Origin: Alphaproteobacteria bacterium | Lineage (GTDB): Bacteria > Pseudomonadota > Alphaproteobacteria > Acetobacterales > Acetobacteraceae | Direction: 5' to 3' | Length of the DNA stretch: 64,000 bases | NCBI GenBank assembly: GCA_020850755.1 | Contig: JADZEB010000051.1 | Span: 1-64,000 of the forward strand | Part shown: positions 8,849-18,385 of the stretch, one piece after another | Layout of the letters: the number at the start of each line of letters is the position of its first letter | Numbering within the stretch: position 1 is the stretch's first letter | Notes under the pieces: model-generated | Told to the model about the DNA's origin: nothing | The model's input: the letters and a program-made list of their open reading frames with translations, nothing else | Databases searched by the model: none | Program-made: the position numbers and the translations under genes

Positions 8849-9892
8849 TTGATTCGGCGCGTTCGCTTAGCCAATGTCGCAGCCTTCCTGGCCGCGCGCG
8901 TGGGGGCCGGACTTCTTGTGGTGTTCGGTGTCTCGGTCCTCATCTTCGTGCTCGCGCGCGCGATGCCGGGCGATCCGGCGCGGCTTGCGCTCGGCCCGGC
9001 GGCAACGGCAGCCCAGGTCGAGAGGCTGCGTGCCGACATGGGGCTCGATGAGCCGCTTCTCTACCAGTATGTCACCTTCGTCGCCGGCGCATTGCGCCTC
9101 GACTTCGGCACCTCGCTGTTCACCAACCGCCCGGTGATCGCCGACCTCGCCTACGGTTTCCCGGCCTCGCTCGAACTTGCCCTGGCGGCCGGCATGGTCA
9201 TGACCATCTTCGGCATCCTGCTCGGGGCCGTCAGCGCCCGGTTCCAGAACCGGTGGCCGGACAATGTCTCGCGCATCCTGTCGCTGATCGCCGTGGCGAT
9301 GCCCAATTTCGTCTGGGCCCTGATCCTGATGCTGCTCTTCGCCTACTGGGCCGAGCTGCTGCCAGTATCGGGCCGCCTGTCCGAGCGGCTCCAGGCGCCG
9401 CCCTTCGTCACCGGCCTTGTCACCGTCGATGCCGTGCTGGCCGGGCAGTGGGCCACGCTTGGCGATGCCTTGCGCCACCTGGCGCTGCCAGCCGTGTCCC
9501 TGTCCCTGCCGGGTCTTGCCCAGGTCGCGCGCCTGACACGCACCAACATGGTCGATGTCTATGCGCGACCTTATACCGAGTTCGCGCGCGCCTATGGCTT
9601 CAGCGAGCGCGAGATCTCGGTGAAGTGGGCGCTGCGCCCGGCCCTGATCCCCACCTTCACGCTGCTCGGCATGCAGATCGTGGCGCTGCTCGGCAACGCC
9701 TTCCTGGTCGAGACCGTGTTCGCCTGGCCGGGCATGGCCCGCTACGGGGTGGAGGCGATCCTGCGCAAGGATCTCAACGCCATCGTCGCGGTGGTGATGA
9801 TCGTCTCGGTAGCCTTCGTGGTGATCAACATCGCGATCGATCTCTGCGTCTCCTTCATCGATCCGCGCATCCGGCTGCAGAGCGCGCGATGA
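8849..9892 (+). CDS. ABC transporter permease, DppB-like
   Basis: This is an inner-membrane permease of the peptide/nickel class, 347 residues. The N-terminal helix LLVVFGVSVLIFVLARAMPG and the later EFARAYGFSEREISVKWALR (EAA loop contacting the ATPase) are typical of DppB. The start is TTG at 8849, chosen because GGAGG lies at 8836-8840 with an 8-base spacing and the protein then begins with the usual short Arg-rich lead. A GTG at 8762 would overlap the receptor gene by 47 bp and has no ribosome-binding site. The stop overlaps the next gene's ATG (ATGA). Confidence 0.87.
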   Translation: MIRRVRLANVAAFLAARVGAGLLVVFGVSVLIFVLARAMPGDPARLALGPAATAAQVERLRADMGLDEPLLYQYVTFVAGALRLDFGTSLFTNRPVIADLAYGFPASLELALAAGMVMTIFGILLGAVSARFQNRWPDNVSRILSLIAVAMPNFVWALILMLLFAYWAELLPVSGRLSERLQAPPFVTGLVTVDAVLAGQWATLGDALRHLALPAVSLSLPGLAQVARLTRTNMVDVYARPYTEFARAYGFSEREISVKWALRPALIPTFTLLGMQIVALLGNAFLVETVFAWPGMARYGVEAILRKDLNAIVAVVMIVSVAFVVINIAIDLCVSFIDPRIRLQSAR

Positions 9893-10740
9893 CCGCCAGT
9901 CCCGAGTTCTGGCGCGCAATGCGGCGCTACGCCCAGGACCCCATGGCGGTTCTGGGCGCGGCCATCGTGGCGGTGTTGGTCCTGGCGGCGATCCTGGCGG
10001 AGCAGGTCGCGCCCTACCCCGCCCATGCCGGCGCCTTCGTCGATTTCGTCAACGCCAACCGCCCGCCCGACGCCACCTACCTGCTCGGCACCGACGGCAT
10101 CGGCCGCGACGTGCTGAGCCGCATCATCTTCGGCTATCGCACCTCGCTCGTGCTCGGGCTGACCGTGCTCGGGATCGCGGTGCCACTCGGCACCGCCGCA
10201 GGGCTGGTCGGCGGCTATGCCGGCGGCCGGGCCGAGGCGGTAGTGATGCGCATCACCGACGTGTTCCTCGCACTGCCCTCGCTCGTGCTGGCGATGGCGA
10301 TCGTGGGCCTGTTCCGCCCGTCGCAGATCCTGGCGATGGCGGCGGTGGCGGCGGTGTGGTGGCCCTGGTATGCGCGCCTGGTGCACGGCATGGTGCGCTC
10401 GATCCGGCTCGAAGGCTATGTCGTCTCGGCACGGCTGATCGGGGCATCGCCGGTGCGGATCATGGTGGGCGAGATCCTGCCCAACTGCGCGCCGACGATC
10501 CTGACCAAGTTCAGCCTCGACATGGGCCTGGTCATCCTGCTCGGCGCCAGCCTGAGCTTCCTCGGCCTCGGCGCGCCGGCGCCCATCCCGGACCTCGGCA
10601 CCATGGTGGCCGACGGGGCCAACTACCTGCCGGACCAGTGGTGGCTTTCGGTCACGGCGGGCGGGGCGATCTTCCTGGCCGTACTCGGCTTCAACCTCGT
10701 TGGCGACGGGCTGCGCGATGTCTTCGACACGACCGGTTGA
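9889..10740 (+). CDS. ABC transporter permease, DppC-like
   Basis: This is the second permease, 283 residues. It has an N-terminal cytoplasmic lead, a first helix (MAVLGAAIVAVLVLAAILAE), a periplasmic segment ending LLGTDGIGRDVLSRIIFGYR, which is the DppC hallmark, and an EAA-type loop around YVVSARLIGASPVRIMVGEI. It is translationally coupled to the first permease (ATGA overlap) and overlaps the following ATPase gene by 23 bp. Confidence 0.9.
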   Translation: MTASPEFWRAMRRYAQDPMAVLGAAIVAVLVLAAILAEQVAPYPAHAGAFVDFVNANRPPDATYLLGTDGIGRDVLSRIIFGYRTSLVLGLTVLGIAVPLGTAAGLVGGYAGGRAEAVVMRITDVFLALPSLVLAMAIVGLFRPSQILAMAAVAAVWWPWYARLVHGMVRSIRLEGYVVSARLIGASPVRIMVGEILPNCAPTILTKFSLDMGLVILLGASLSFLGLGAPAPIPDLGTMVADGANYLPDQWWLSVTAGGAIFLAVLGFNLVGDGLRDVFDTTG

Positions 10741-11707
10741 AGCGCCCGACCTGCTCGCGATCAGCAACCTGTCGCTCGGCTTCTCGACGCTGGACGGGCC
10801 GGTGCGCGTCCTGCGCGGCATCGACCTCACCGTCAGGGCGCAGGAGAAGGTCGCGCTGGTGGGCGAATCCGGCAGCGGCAAGTCGGTCACGGCGCGGGCG
10901 ATCATGGGACTGCTGCCGGAGCGGCGCACCATGGCCTCTGGCTCGATCCGCTTCGCCGGCCGCGAGTTGCTCGGCCGCCCGGCCGAGGCCGAGGCGCTGC
11001 GCGGGCGCGAGATCAGCATGATCTTCCAGGACCCGACCGCGTCGCTGAACCCTTTCTTCTCGATCCGCCAGCAGTTCCGCACCGTCATCGCGCGCGGCGG
11101 GGCGCGGCATTCGGCCGAGGCGGCGGAGCAGCGCATGCGCCAGGCGCTGCGCGACGTGTCGATCCCCGACCCTGAGCGCGTTCTCGGCTCCTACTCCTTC
11201 CAGCTCAGCGGCGGGCTGAACCAGCGTGTCATGATCGCGATGGCGCTGGTCAACACACCCAAGCTGCTGATCGCCGACGAGCCTGGCACCGCGCTTGATG
11301 TCACGGTGCAGGAGCAGACGCTGCGCATGATGCGCCGGCTCTCGCAGCAGAACGGCACCGCGATCCTGTTCATCTCGCACAATCTCGGCGTCGTGCGCCA
11401 GTTCGCCGACCGGGTCTATGTGATGTATGCCGGCGCGCTGGTGGAGGAAGGACCCGTGCAGCGCATCTTCACCGCGCCCTTGCACCCCTATACGCGCGCG
11501 CTCCTGGCATCGGTGCCGAGGCTCGCCCGGCCCACCATCCCGACCGGGATCGAGGGCTCGCTGCCCGACCGGCTGAAGCCGATCCAGGGCTGCGCCTTCC
11601 GCCCGCGTTGCAGCCTGAGCATCAGTGCCTGCGCCAGCGAGGTGGCACTCGTCGCGGGCGCGGAAGGCCATCGCGCCGCCTGCGTGCATGTGGTGCCTCC
11701 GGCATGA
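10718..11707 (+). CDS. ABC transporter ATP-binding protein, DppD-like
   Basis: This is a cytoplasmic ATPase of the importer, 329 residues. It carries Walker A GESGSGKS (about 49-56), signature LSGGLNQRVMIAMAL, Walker B LLIADEPGTALD, H-loop ISHN, and the C-terminal oligopeptide-transporter domain with [15 protein letters not shown]. The usual EPTTALD is EPGTALD here, a mild change outside the catalytic Glu. The start at 10718 overlaps the permease gene by 23 bp. The stop overlaps the next start (ATGA). Confidence 0.9.
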   Translation: MSSTRPVEAPDLLAISNLSLGFSTLDGPVRVLRGIDLTVRAQEKVALVGESGSGKSVTARAIMGLLPERRTMASGSIRFAGRELLGRPAEAEALRGREISMIFQDPTASLNPFFSIRQQFRTVIARGGARHSAEAAEQRMRQALRDVSIPDPERVLGSYSFQLSGGLNQRVMIAMALVNTPKLLIADEPGTALDVTVQEQTLRMMRRLSQQNGTAILFISHNLGVVRQFADRVYVMYAGALVEEGPVQRIFTAPLHPYTRALLASVPRLARPTIPTGIEGSLPDRLKPIQGCAFRPRCSLSISACASEVALVAGAEGHRAACVHVVPPA

Positions 11708-12690
11708 CCGGCCCCGCCCTCCTGCGCGTCTGCAACGTCACCAAGCGCTTCAAGCTCGCCCATGCCGAGCTGCTCGCCGTCGACGATGTATCGCTCGAGG
11801 TGCAGAAGTTCGACACACTGGCGATCGTGGGCGAGTCGGGCTCGGGCAAGTCCACTCTTGCCAACCTGATCGTCGGCAGCGAGGGCGCATCCTCGGGCGC
11901 GATCTGGCTCGGCGATACCGAGCTTGGCGCCAGACGCGACAAGGCGACGCGCCGTCGCATCGCCCTGGTGCAGCAGAACCCCTACTCCGCGCTCAATCCG
12001 CGCAAGTCGATCCGCGCCGCCATCGAGCTGCCGATGATCGTGCACGGGCTGGGCGACCGCAGCGCGCGGCGCAGGAAGGTGGACGAGCTGTTGCGGCGCG
12101 TGCATCTCTCGCCGGCGCTGGCCGCGCGCCGCCCGCTCGGCCTGTCGGGCGGGGAGCGGCAGCGTGTCGCGATCGCCCGCGCCCTCGCCACCGATCCCGA
12201 GCTCCTGGTGCTGGACGAGCCCACCTCCTCGCTCGACGTCTCGGTGCAGGCGCATATCCTGGCGCTCCTGCTCGAACTGCAGCAGGAGCTGGGCCTGACC
12301 TATCTTTTCATCACGCACGATCTCGGCGTGGTGCGCGTGCTCGCGCGCCGCGTCGCGGTCATGTACCAGGGCCGCGTTGTGGAGGAAGGACCGGTCGAGG
12401 CGATCTTCTCGGCCCCGCGCCACCGCTACACCAACCTGCTCCTCGCCTCGATCCCCACAGTCTCCGACGAGGATGACGGGGTGAAGCTCGACTGGCCGTT
12501 CGAGCAGGCGATCGCACCGCCGCCGGAAGGTGCGCAGGGCTGCGCATTCCGCCCGCGCTGCCCCTTCGCGATCGCCGCCTGCGACACGACGCGCCCGGCG
12601 CTGCTGGGCGAAGACGCGCTGCATCGCCATGCCTGCCTTGCGCCATCCCGGCGCGACACGACAGCACAGGGAACCGGAGGAATATCGTGA
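11704..12690 (+). CDS. ABC transporter ATP-binding protein, DppF-like
   Basis: This is the second ATPase, 328 residues, forming a heterodimer with the preceding one in this transporter class. It has Walker [11 protein letters not shown]-loop [11 protein letters not shown], signature [15 protein letters not shown], Walker [14 protein letters not shown]-loop ITHDLG and the C-terminal [15 protein letters not shown]ys cluster. It overlaps both neighbours by 4 bp, which ties the transporter directly to the fused hydantoinase. Confidence 0.92.
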   Translation: MTGPALLRVCNVTKRFKLAHAELLAVDDVSLEVQKFDTLAIVGESGSGKSTLANLIVGSEGASSGAIWLGDTELGARRDKATRRRIALVQQNPYSALNPRKSIRAAIELPMIVHGLGDRSARRRKVDELLRRVHLSPALAARRPLGLSGGERQRVAIARALATDPELLVLDEPTSSLDVSVQAHILALLLELQQELGLTYLFITHDLGVVRVLARRVAVMYQGRVVEEGPVEAIFSAPRHRYTNLLLASIPTVSDEDDGVKLDWPFEQAIAPPPEGAQGCAFRPRCPFAIAACDTTRPALLGEDALHRHACLAPSRRDTTAQGTGGIS

Positions 12691-15600
12691 GCTCCCCATC
12701 CGCGCGTCGCTATCGCTGCGCCTTCGACATCGGCGGAACCTTCACCGACTTCGTGCTGCTCGACACGGCGACCGACCGCATCGCGATCTACAAGTGCCTC
12801 ACCACGCCGGAGGACCCCGCGATCGGCTCGATGGCCGGGCTCGAGGTGCTGCTCGGCCAGGCGGGCGCGCGCTTCGGCGATCTTGATTGCATCGTGCACG
12901 GCTCGACCATCGTCACCAACATGCTGATCGAGCGGAAGGGCGCCAGGACCGCCCTCCTCACCACGCGCGGCTTCCGCGACACGCTCGAGCTCGGCATCGA
13001 GCAGCGCTACGACATACACGACCTGTTCCTGAAGTTCCCGGCGCCGCTGGTGCCGCGCGAGTTGCGCTTCGAGATCACCGAGCGCATGTCGCGCGACGGC
13101 AAGGTGCTGAAGTCCCTGGACATGGCCGAGGTGCACAAGGCGGTCGCCGCCGCCGCCGCCGCGGGCGCGCGCGCCATCGCCGTCATGTTCCTGCACTCCT
13201 ATCGCAACGACGCGCATGAACGGGCGGTCGGGCAGTATGTCCGGCGCGAGTTCCCGCGGCTCCATGTCACTCTTTCCTGCGAGGTCGGCGGCGAGATCCG
13301 CGAGTACGAGCGCGCCACGACCACGACCACCAACGCCTACGCCCAGCCGCTGGTCGATCCCTATATCAGCAACCTTGAGGCGGGTCTGCGCGCGCGCGGC
13401 TTCTCCGGGCAGTTCTTCATGATGCAGTCCTCGGGCACGCTCGCCTCGGCCGACATGGCGCGCCGGCTGCCGGTGCGCCTGCTGGAATCCGGCCCGGCCG
13501 GGGGCGGATTGGCCGCGGCGCATTTCGGCAAGGCGATCGGGCAGGACAACGTCATCGCCTTCGACATGGGCGGCACCACCGCCAAGGTGTGCCTGATCCA
13601 GAACGGCCGGCCCGATGTCGCGCCCATGCTGGAAGCGGCGCGCGAACACCGCTTCACGCGCGGCAGCGGCCTGCCCATCCGCGCCCCGGTGATCGACCTG
13701 ATCGAGATCGGCGCCGGCGGCGGCAGCATCGCCAGGATCGACGAGATCGGGCTGCTGAAGGTCGGGCCGCACAGCTCCGGGGCCATGCCGGGACCGGCCT
13801 GCTACGGTCGCGGCGGGACGGAACCCACGGTCACAGACGCCAACCTCGCCCTCGGCTACCTCGCGCCCGGCTCGTTCCTGGGCGGGCGCATGACGCTCGA
13901 CACCGCCGCCGCCAACGCCGCCCTCGGCGCGCTTGGCGCGAGGCTCGGCATGGGCGTCGAGCAGGCGGCGTGGGGCATCTTCTCGGTCGTGTGCGAGAAC
14001 ATGGCCGGCGCGGCACGCGTGCATGTGGTGGAGAAGGGTCGCGATCCGCGCAGTTTCGCCATGATCGCCTTTGGCGGCGCCGGGCCCGCGCATGCGATCC
14101 GCGTCGCGAAAAGCCTCGGCGTGCGCAAGGTCGTCATCCCGCCGGCCTCGGGCGCGGCCTCGGCGCTCGGCTTCCTGGCCGGCCCCGTGGCGCACGAGGC
14201 CGTGCGCTCAGCACCCGGTCCGCTCAGCCGCATGGACTGGCAAAGCGTCAATGCCACACTCGGCGAACTGGAGGCCGAAGGCCGCGGCTACCTGAGCACC
14301 GCCGAGGTCGCGCCGGCCGAGGTCGAGGTCCATCGCGAGGTGGAGCTGCGCCTGCTTGGCCAGCTCCACAATCTGCGCGTGCCGGTGCCGGCTGGAAGGC
14401 TCCATGCCGGCATCGGCCCCGGCCTCTGGACCGCGTTCAGCACCGCGTTCCGCGACCTATATGCGCGCGAGCCGCCCGCGGGCGAGCTCGAGATCATCAG
14501 CTGGCGCGTCACCTGCAAGGGTCCCGCCGCGGTGCTGCGCGCAACGCCCGAGGCGCCGGCCGGCGACGGGGCGGCACTGCTGGGCGAGCGACCAGCCTGG
14601 TTCCCCGAAGCGAATGGCTTCACGCCGACCCGGGTCTACAGCCGCTACGCGCTGCGCCCTGGCACCGTCATTGCCGGCCCGGCGATCGTCGAGGAGAACG
14701 AGTCCACCACCGTAATCGCCCCCGGCGACACGCTCACCGTGGACGCGCAGGGCAACATGGCGGTCACCGTCGCGCTGGCCAGCGACGGCGCGGTGACGAG
14801 CCAGCCCGCGCGCAACAGCCGCTCGGAGGCGCTGATCGCGCAGATCGAGGCCGATCCGGTCGGCCTCGAGATCATGTGGAGCCGGCTGATCACCATCTCC
14901 GAGGAGTGCTGGCTCACGGTCATCCGCACCGCCTTCTCGCTGATCATCGGCGAGGCGCAGGATTTTGCCTGCGAGATCCTGGACGCCAAGGGCCAGTCGC
15001 TTGCGCACAGTCCGCGCGCGATGCCGGTGTTCAACATCTCGCTGATGACCGCGGTGAACGAGATCCTAAAGATCTATCCGCCGGAAACGCTGAGCCCCGG
15101 CGACGTGCTGATCACCAACGACCCCTGGATCTGCGCCGGCCACCTGTTCGACATCGCCATCGTCACGCCCGTGTTCCGCCACGGCAAGGTGGTGGCGTTC
15201 ATCGGCTCGGTCGGGCATGTCAGCGACATCGGCGGCACCAAGGATCGCGGCAATGCGCGCGAGCTGTACGACGAGGGGCTGCAGATCCCGCCGATGAAGC
15301 TCTACGATCGCGGGCAGCCGAACCGCGACCTGTTCCGCATGCTGCACGCCAATGTGCGCAACTCGACCCAGGTCGTGGGCGATGTCGAGGCGCTGGTTGC
15401 CGCCAACGAGCTCGGCGCCGAGCGGCTGGCCGCCTTCATGGCGGAGTACCGTTTCGAGAGCCTGGTCGAGCTGGCCACCGTGATCCAGGGCCGCGCCGAG
15501 AAGGCGGTGCGCCAGGCGATCCGGCAGGTGCCGAACGGCATCTACGAGAACCGCGCCCTGTTCACCGCCGCCGGCCAGGAGCTGTGGGTGCCCGCCCGCA

Positions 15601-16505
15601 TCACGGTCGCCGACGATTCGATCGAGGTGAATTATGCCGGCGCGCCGCCGCAATCGCCGCGCGGCGGCATCAACTGCACCATGACCGTGACGCGCGCCGA
15701 GACCCTGTTCGCCTTGAAGTGCCTGTTCTCCCCCGGCATCCGTGCCACCGCCGGCTGCTACCGGCCGTTCACGGTGCTGGCGCCCGAGGGCAGCCTGTTC
15801 AACTGCAGCAAGCCTGCTGCCGTGGGCCTGCGCCGGCTGGCCATGTGGCAGTTCGTCGGCACGCTGTTCCGCGCGCTCGGCGATGCGATGCCCTCGGCCG
15901 TGCAGGCCTACACCGCCCTGCCGAGCCTCGTTGACATCTATGGCAGCGAGGATGGGCGCGTCTACAGCGACCATGTGTTCCTGGGCGGTGGGCAGGGCGG
16001 CTCGGCGCGCCAGGACGGCAAGTCGGGCCTGATCTGGCCTACCAGCGCGGCGAACACCTCGATCGAGATGGCCGAGGCTCGCATGCCGGTGGTGATCGAA
16101 GCGAAGCGATTGCTGGCCGACACCGCCGGCGCGGGACGCCATCGCGGCGGGCTGGCGCAGATGATGCGCTTCCGGCGCCTGGATGCCGCGAACGGGCCGC
16201 TCTTCATCAATGTCTATCCGGACGGTCGCAAGACCACGACCCTCGGCCTGCATGGCGGCGGGGCGGGCGGGCGGACGCAGGCCTTCCTGCGCAACGAGAA
16301 GACCGGCGAGGTGCGCGAGTATTTCGAGGGCATCATGCTCCAGATCGACTCCGTCGACGAGGTCGTCGAGGTGGTGGTGGGCGGCGGCGCCGGCTACGGC
16401 GATCCGGCCGAACGCGCCGGGGAGGCGGTGGAACGCGACCTCGCCGAGGGCTACCTCACGCCCGCAGGAGCCGCGGCCTATCGCCCCGGCGCGGCAGTGT
16501 CCTGA
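12687..16505 (+). CDS. Fused hydantoinase/oxoprolinase A-B protein
   Basis: This single 1272-residue chain has a HyuA part (about 1-690) followed by a HyuB part (about 711-1272). The A part shows FDIGGTFTDFVLLD near the N-terminus, FDMGGTTAKVCLI near residue 293 and EIGAGGGSIARIDEIGLLKV. The B part starts with ADPVGLEIMWSRL and has LITNDPWICAGHLFDIAI and GHVSDIGG. The fused order matches eukaryotic-type 5-oxoprolinase (about 1280 residues). The start is GTG at 12687 behind GGAGG, overlapping the ATPase stop (GTGA). This is a second, differently organised enzyme in one cluster, so the two may act on different rings or enantiomers. The exact substrate is inference. Confidence 0.9.
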   Translation: MSSPSARRYRCAFDIGGTFTDFVLLDTATDRIAIYKCLTTPEDPAIGSMAGLEVLLGQAGARFGDLDCIVHGSTIVTNMLIERKGARTALLTTRGFRDTLELGIEQRYDIHDLFLKFPAPLVPRELRFEITERMSRDGKVLKSLDMAEVHKAVAAAAAAGARAIAVMFLHSYRNDAHERAVGQYVRREFPRLHVTLSCEVGGEIREYERATTTTTNAYAQPLVDPYISNLEAGLRARGFSGQFFMMQSSGTLASADMARRLPVRLLESGPAGGGLAAAHFGKAIGQDNVIAFDMGGTTAKVCLIQNGRPDVAPMLEAAREHRFTRGSGLPIRAPVIDLIEIGAGGGSIARIDEIGLLKVGPHSSGAMPGPACYGRGGTEPTVTDANLALGYLAPGSFLGGRMTLDTAAANAALGALGARLGMGVEQAAWGIFSVVCENMAGAARVHVVEKGRDPRSFAMIAFGGAGPAHAIRVAKSLGVRKVVIPPASGAASALGFLAGPVAHEAVRSAPGPLSRMDWQSVNATLGELEAEGRGYLSTAEVAPAEVEVHREVELRLLGQLHNLRVPVPAGRLHAGIGPGLWTAFSTAFRDLYAREPPAGELEIISWRVTCKGPAAVLRATPEAPAGDGAALLGERPAWFPEANGFTPTRVYSRYALRPGTVIAGPAIVEENESTTVIAPGDTLTVDAQGNMAVTVALASDGAVTSQPARNSRSEALIAQIEADPVGLEIMWSRLITISEECWLTVIRTAFSLIIGEAQDFACEILDAKGQSLAHSPRAMPVFNISLMTAVNEILKIYPPETLSPGDVLITNDPWICAGHLFDIAIVTPVFRHGKVVAFIGSVGHVSDIGGTKDRGNARELYDEGLQIPPMKLYDRGQPNRDLFRMLHANVRNSTQVVGDVEALVAANELGAERLAAFMAEYRFESLVELATVIQGRAEKAVRQAIRQVPNGIYENRALFTAAGQELWVPARITVADDSIEVNYAGAPPQSPRGGINCTMTVTRAETLFALKCLFSPGIRATAGCYRPFTVLAPEGSLFNCSKPAAVGLRRLAMWQFVGTLFRALGDAMPSAVQAYTALPSLVDIYGSEDGRVYSDHVFLGGGQGGSARQDGKSGLIWPTSAANTSIEMAEARMPVVIEAKRLLADTAGAGRHRGGLAQMMRFRRLDAANGPLFINVYPDGRKTTTLGLHGGGAGGRTQAFLRNEKTGEVREYFEGIMLQIDSVDEVVEVVVGGGAGYGDPAERAGEAVERDLAEGYLTPAGAAAYRPGAAVS

Positions 16506-16532
16506 CCGGGAAAGATGGTGCGGATCCCGTGC

Positions 16533-16900
16533 TCATCTTGGCGCCGATTGCGGGCTGACAGGTACGAAGATGGTGCTGCTTTCGATCCGGCACTCGAGGT
16601 CCGCGTAGCCGGCCATGATGGCAACGATGCAGTGCCAGACGCCCTTGGGGCTCCAGGGGTGAGCGGGCGGATGGAGCGACTACAGTTGTCGAATGCCTGC
16701 GGCAGGTCACGCCCGAGCCAGCCGGACCGCACAATCCACAGCACCGGCGCGATGCCCATCTGGTTTTCCCGGCCAACCGACATCCCTGCGGCTCACCACC
16801 TTTGGTGGGACCGCACACGCGGCCCAACTGCACGTCACCCAGGATCGGCCGCAGCGCCGCACCCATCCGCCGCCTCCAGAAGGCGCGTTCGAACACCAGC
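16533..16900 (-). mobile_element. IS5-family transposase remnant (frameshifted)
   Basis: Read leftward, one frame gives APVLWIVRSGWLGRDLPQAF, the conserved N-terminal block of IS5-type transposases. A shift of frame then continues with KGVWHCIVAIMAGYADLE and RIESSTIF before a stop at 16533-16535. In intact relatives the last block reads IDSTIVRAH, so the first catalytic Asp is lost here. No C-terminal half and no clear terminal repeats are present. It is a decayed fragment and cannot be active. Confidence 0.7.
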
Positions 16901-16903
16901 ACA

Positions 16904-17200
16904 CGTGCCCCGGCCGATGCCGCAGCGGCGCCGCCGGACTATGTCGCAGCACCGCTGATGGCGGCGGCCTCGGCCGTGATCGGCAACAGCCGCTGGGCGC
17001 AAGCCCACGAGGGCTGGCGCGAGCCGCCGCACCTTTGGGCCTGCTCCGTCGGCGGTAGCGGCGGTGCGAAATCGCCGGGCGCGGACCCGGTGCTGCGTGG
17101 GATCGTTCCCGCGTTGGAAGCGGACGCGCAACAGGGATTCCCCGATACGCTGCGCGAGTGGCAGCGTGCCGCTGAGGTCGTGTCCCCTGCGGTGGTGTAG
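16904..17200 (+). pseudogene. DUF3987 domain fragment (phage/plasmid-type helicase-like)
   Basis: This frame encodes PPDYVAAPLMAAASAVIGNS, then WREPPHLWACSVGGSGGAKS and FPDTLREWQRAAE. That pattern is the start of the DUF3987 domain found in phage and integrative-element proteins, where a SSGKSP P-loop is expected. Here it reads GGAKSP, so the P-loop is altered. The frame has no convincing start and stops at 17198-17200, inside the left arm of an inverted repeat. It looks truncated by a rearrangement at that repeat. Confidence 0.6.
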
Positions 17201-17282
17201 GTCGTTGAGCAAGGCCGCAAGCTCGCTACGGCGCCATCAATAGCGCGCTTCGCTCGCCGCCTTGCTCAACGACCTACACCAC
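17192..17282. repeat. Perfect 24-bp inverted repeat around a 43-bp core
   Basis: The left arm 17192-17215 starts GTGGTGTAGGTCGTTGAGC and the right arm 17259-17282 is its exact reverse complement. The core between them is itself partly self-complementary (GCGCC / AGCGCGC). The left arm supplies the stop that truncates the DUF3987 fragment. It resembles abutting transposon ends or a minimal non-autonomous element. No matching element is seen elsewhere in the window. Confidence 0.75.
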
Positions 17283-17995
17283 AATCCGGGACACGATCCT
17301 CTGTCGCTTGTGTCGAAGCGCGAGGAAAGACGGACGCATTCGCGACGGGCGCAGTCCCCGGGCCGATCGACCCCGACACGCTTGCCGAGCGCGAGGCGAT
17401 CCAAGCAGAGCAGCGAGGGGGAGTTCGGATCGCCCTTGTCGCGAGAGGAACATCAGCCGCACTTGGCGGGATTGGTCGCAGCCTCGCGCCCGAGCCTGCT
17501 CTGGACCTTGCAACAGAACGAGCGCCTGCGCCCGCCCGGCTATGGTGCGTCGCTGGAAGAGCTCATTAGTCCGCGCCCCTGGGGCATGGCAATGAAATCC
17601 AAGCGCGAGCGCCGATTGCAGGTGGCCCGTATTCGTAGACCCTTGCTGGATCACGAAACACCCGCCAAATTCCAACTCTTGCGCCAGATGGCCGTACGGG
17701 CGTGCGTAGCATGCTCGACAGCCAAGCACCACGACGCGACCAAGAGCACGCCAATCAACTCGGCGCGGGGCGCTTGAGCCTTGCACACAACCGGACCAGC
17801 GATGCAATGCCGGGCCAGCATCCGCCGCGCGCACAAGGCGCGGAGATGCCGCTGCATCTGATCCAGCGCCCTTGACCGGACTTGCGACCATTTATTAGCC
17901 TTCTCTAATTGCTAATGCGAAGTCGACCGGCCCGACGATCGGGGCCGGCACTCGGGTTCAGGATGCAGCCCGTACGTCCAGGAAGGAACAGATCA
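17283..17995. other. Non-coding or degenerate stretch between mobile remnants and the next gene
   Basis: An open frame runs from 17262 to 17777 (171 codons), but it begins inside the right arm of the inverted repeat, has no ribosome-binding site and matches no family I recognise. A segment near 17560 reads RPPGYGASLEELISPRPWGM and could be a relic of the same mobile element as the DUF3987 fragment. I see no reliable gene here. Confidence 0.4.
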
Positions 17996-18277
17996 ATGAT
18001 CGGGATCCGCGCAAGCCGACGCCAAGCCGTCCGGCTAGCTGCCCTCGCAGTGATCGGCGTTATCGTGGCGGCGCCCGTAATGGCACAGCCGCAACAGCAG
18101 CAGCGGCAGCAGCGGCGCGTTCGCCGGCGCGAACACCAGCCGCCTGCTCCGGGCAACGGCTCCGGTGCCCAGATACGCGAGCGCGAGCGTTTGCGCCAGA
18201 TGCAGGAGGAGCAGATGCGTCGCCGGCAGGGTGGTGGTGGGATGGGTGGAGGCACCGGCGGCGGGCGCGGCCGCTAG
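17996..18277 (+). CDS. Small secreted Gln/Arg-rich protein
   Basis: This is a 93-residue protein of unknown function. It starts with a Sec-type signal peptide (basic lead, hydrophobic AALAVIGVIVAAPV, cleavage after VMA). The mature part is low-complexity: QQQQRQQRR, then a charged helix (RERERLRQMQEEQMRRRQ) and a Gly-rich tail. The start is supported by AGGAAGGA about 10 bases upstream. It faces the outer-membrane barrel gene convergently. It could be a periplasmic chaperone-like or nucleic-acid-binding peptide; nothing specific can be claimed. Confidence 0.65.
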   Translation: MIGIRASRRQAVRLAALAVIGVIVAAPVMAQPQQQQRQQRRVRRREHQPPAPGNGSGAQIRERERLRQMQEEQMRRRQGGGGMGGGTGGGRGR

Positions 18278-18385
18278 CCTGGTCCGCGCCTCACGCGCTG
18301 CCACGCGGCATACAGGCAGCGAGGCTCGCGTAATGCTCGGGGTCGCGCCACCACTGGCGCGACCCGGTGCATTGCGCCAGCGCCG

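Noticed and set aside
17262..17777. 171-codon frame after the inverted repeat
   Set aside because: It starts with TTG inside the repeat arm, has no ribosome-binding site and no recognisable domain; kept only as an unassigned region.
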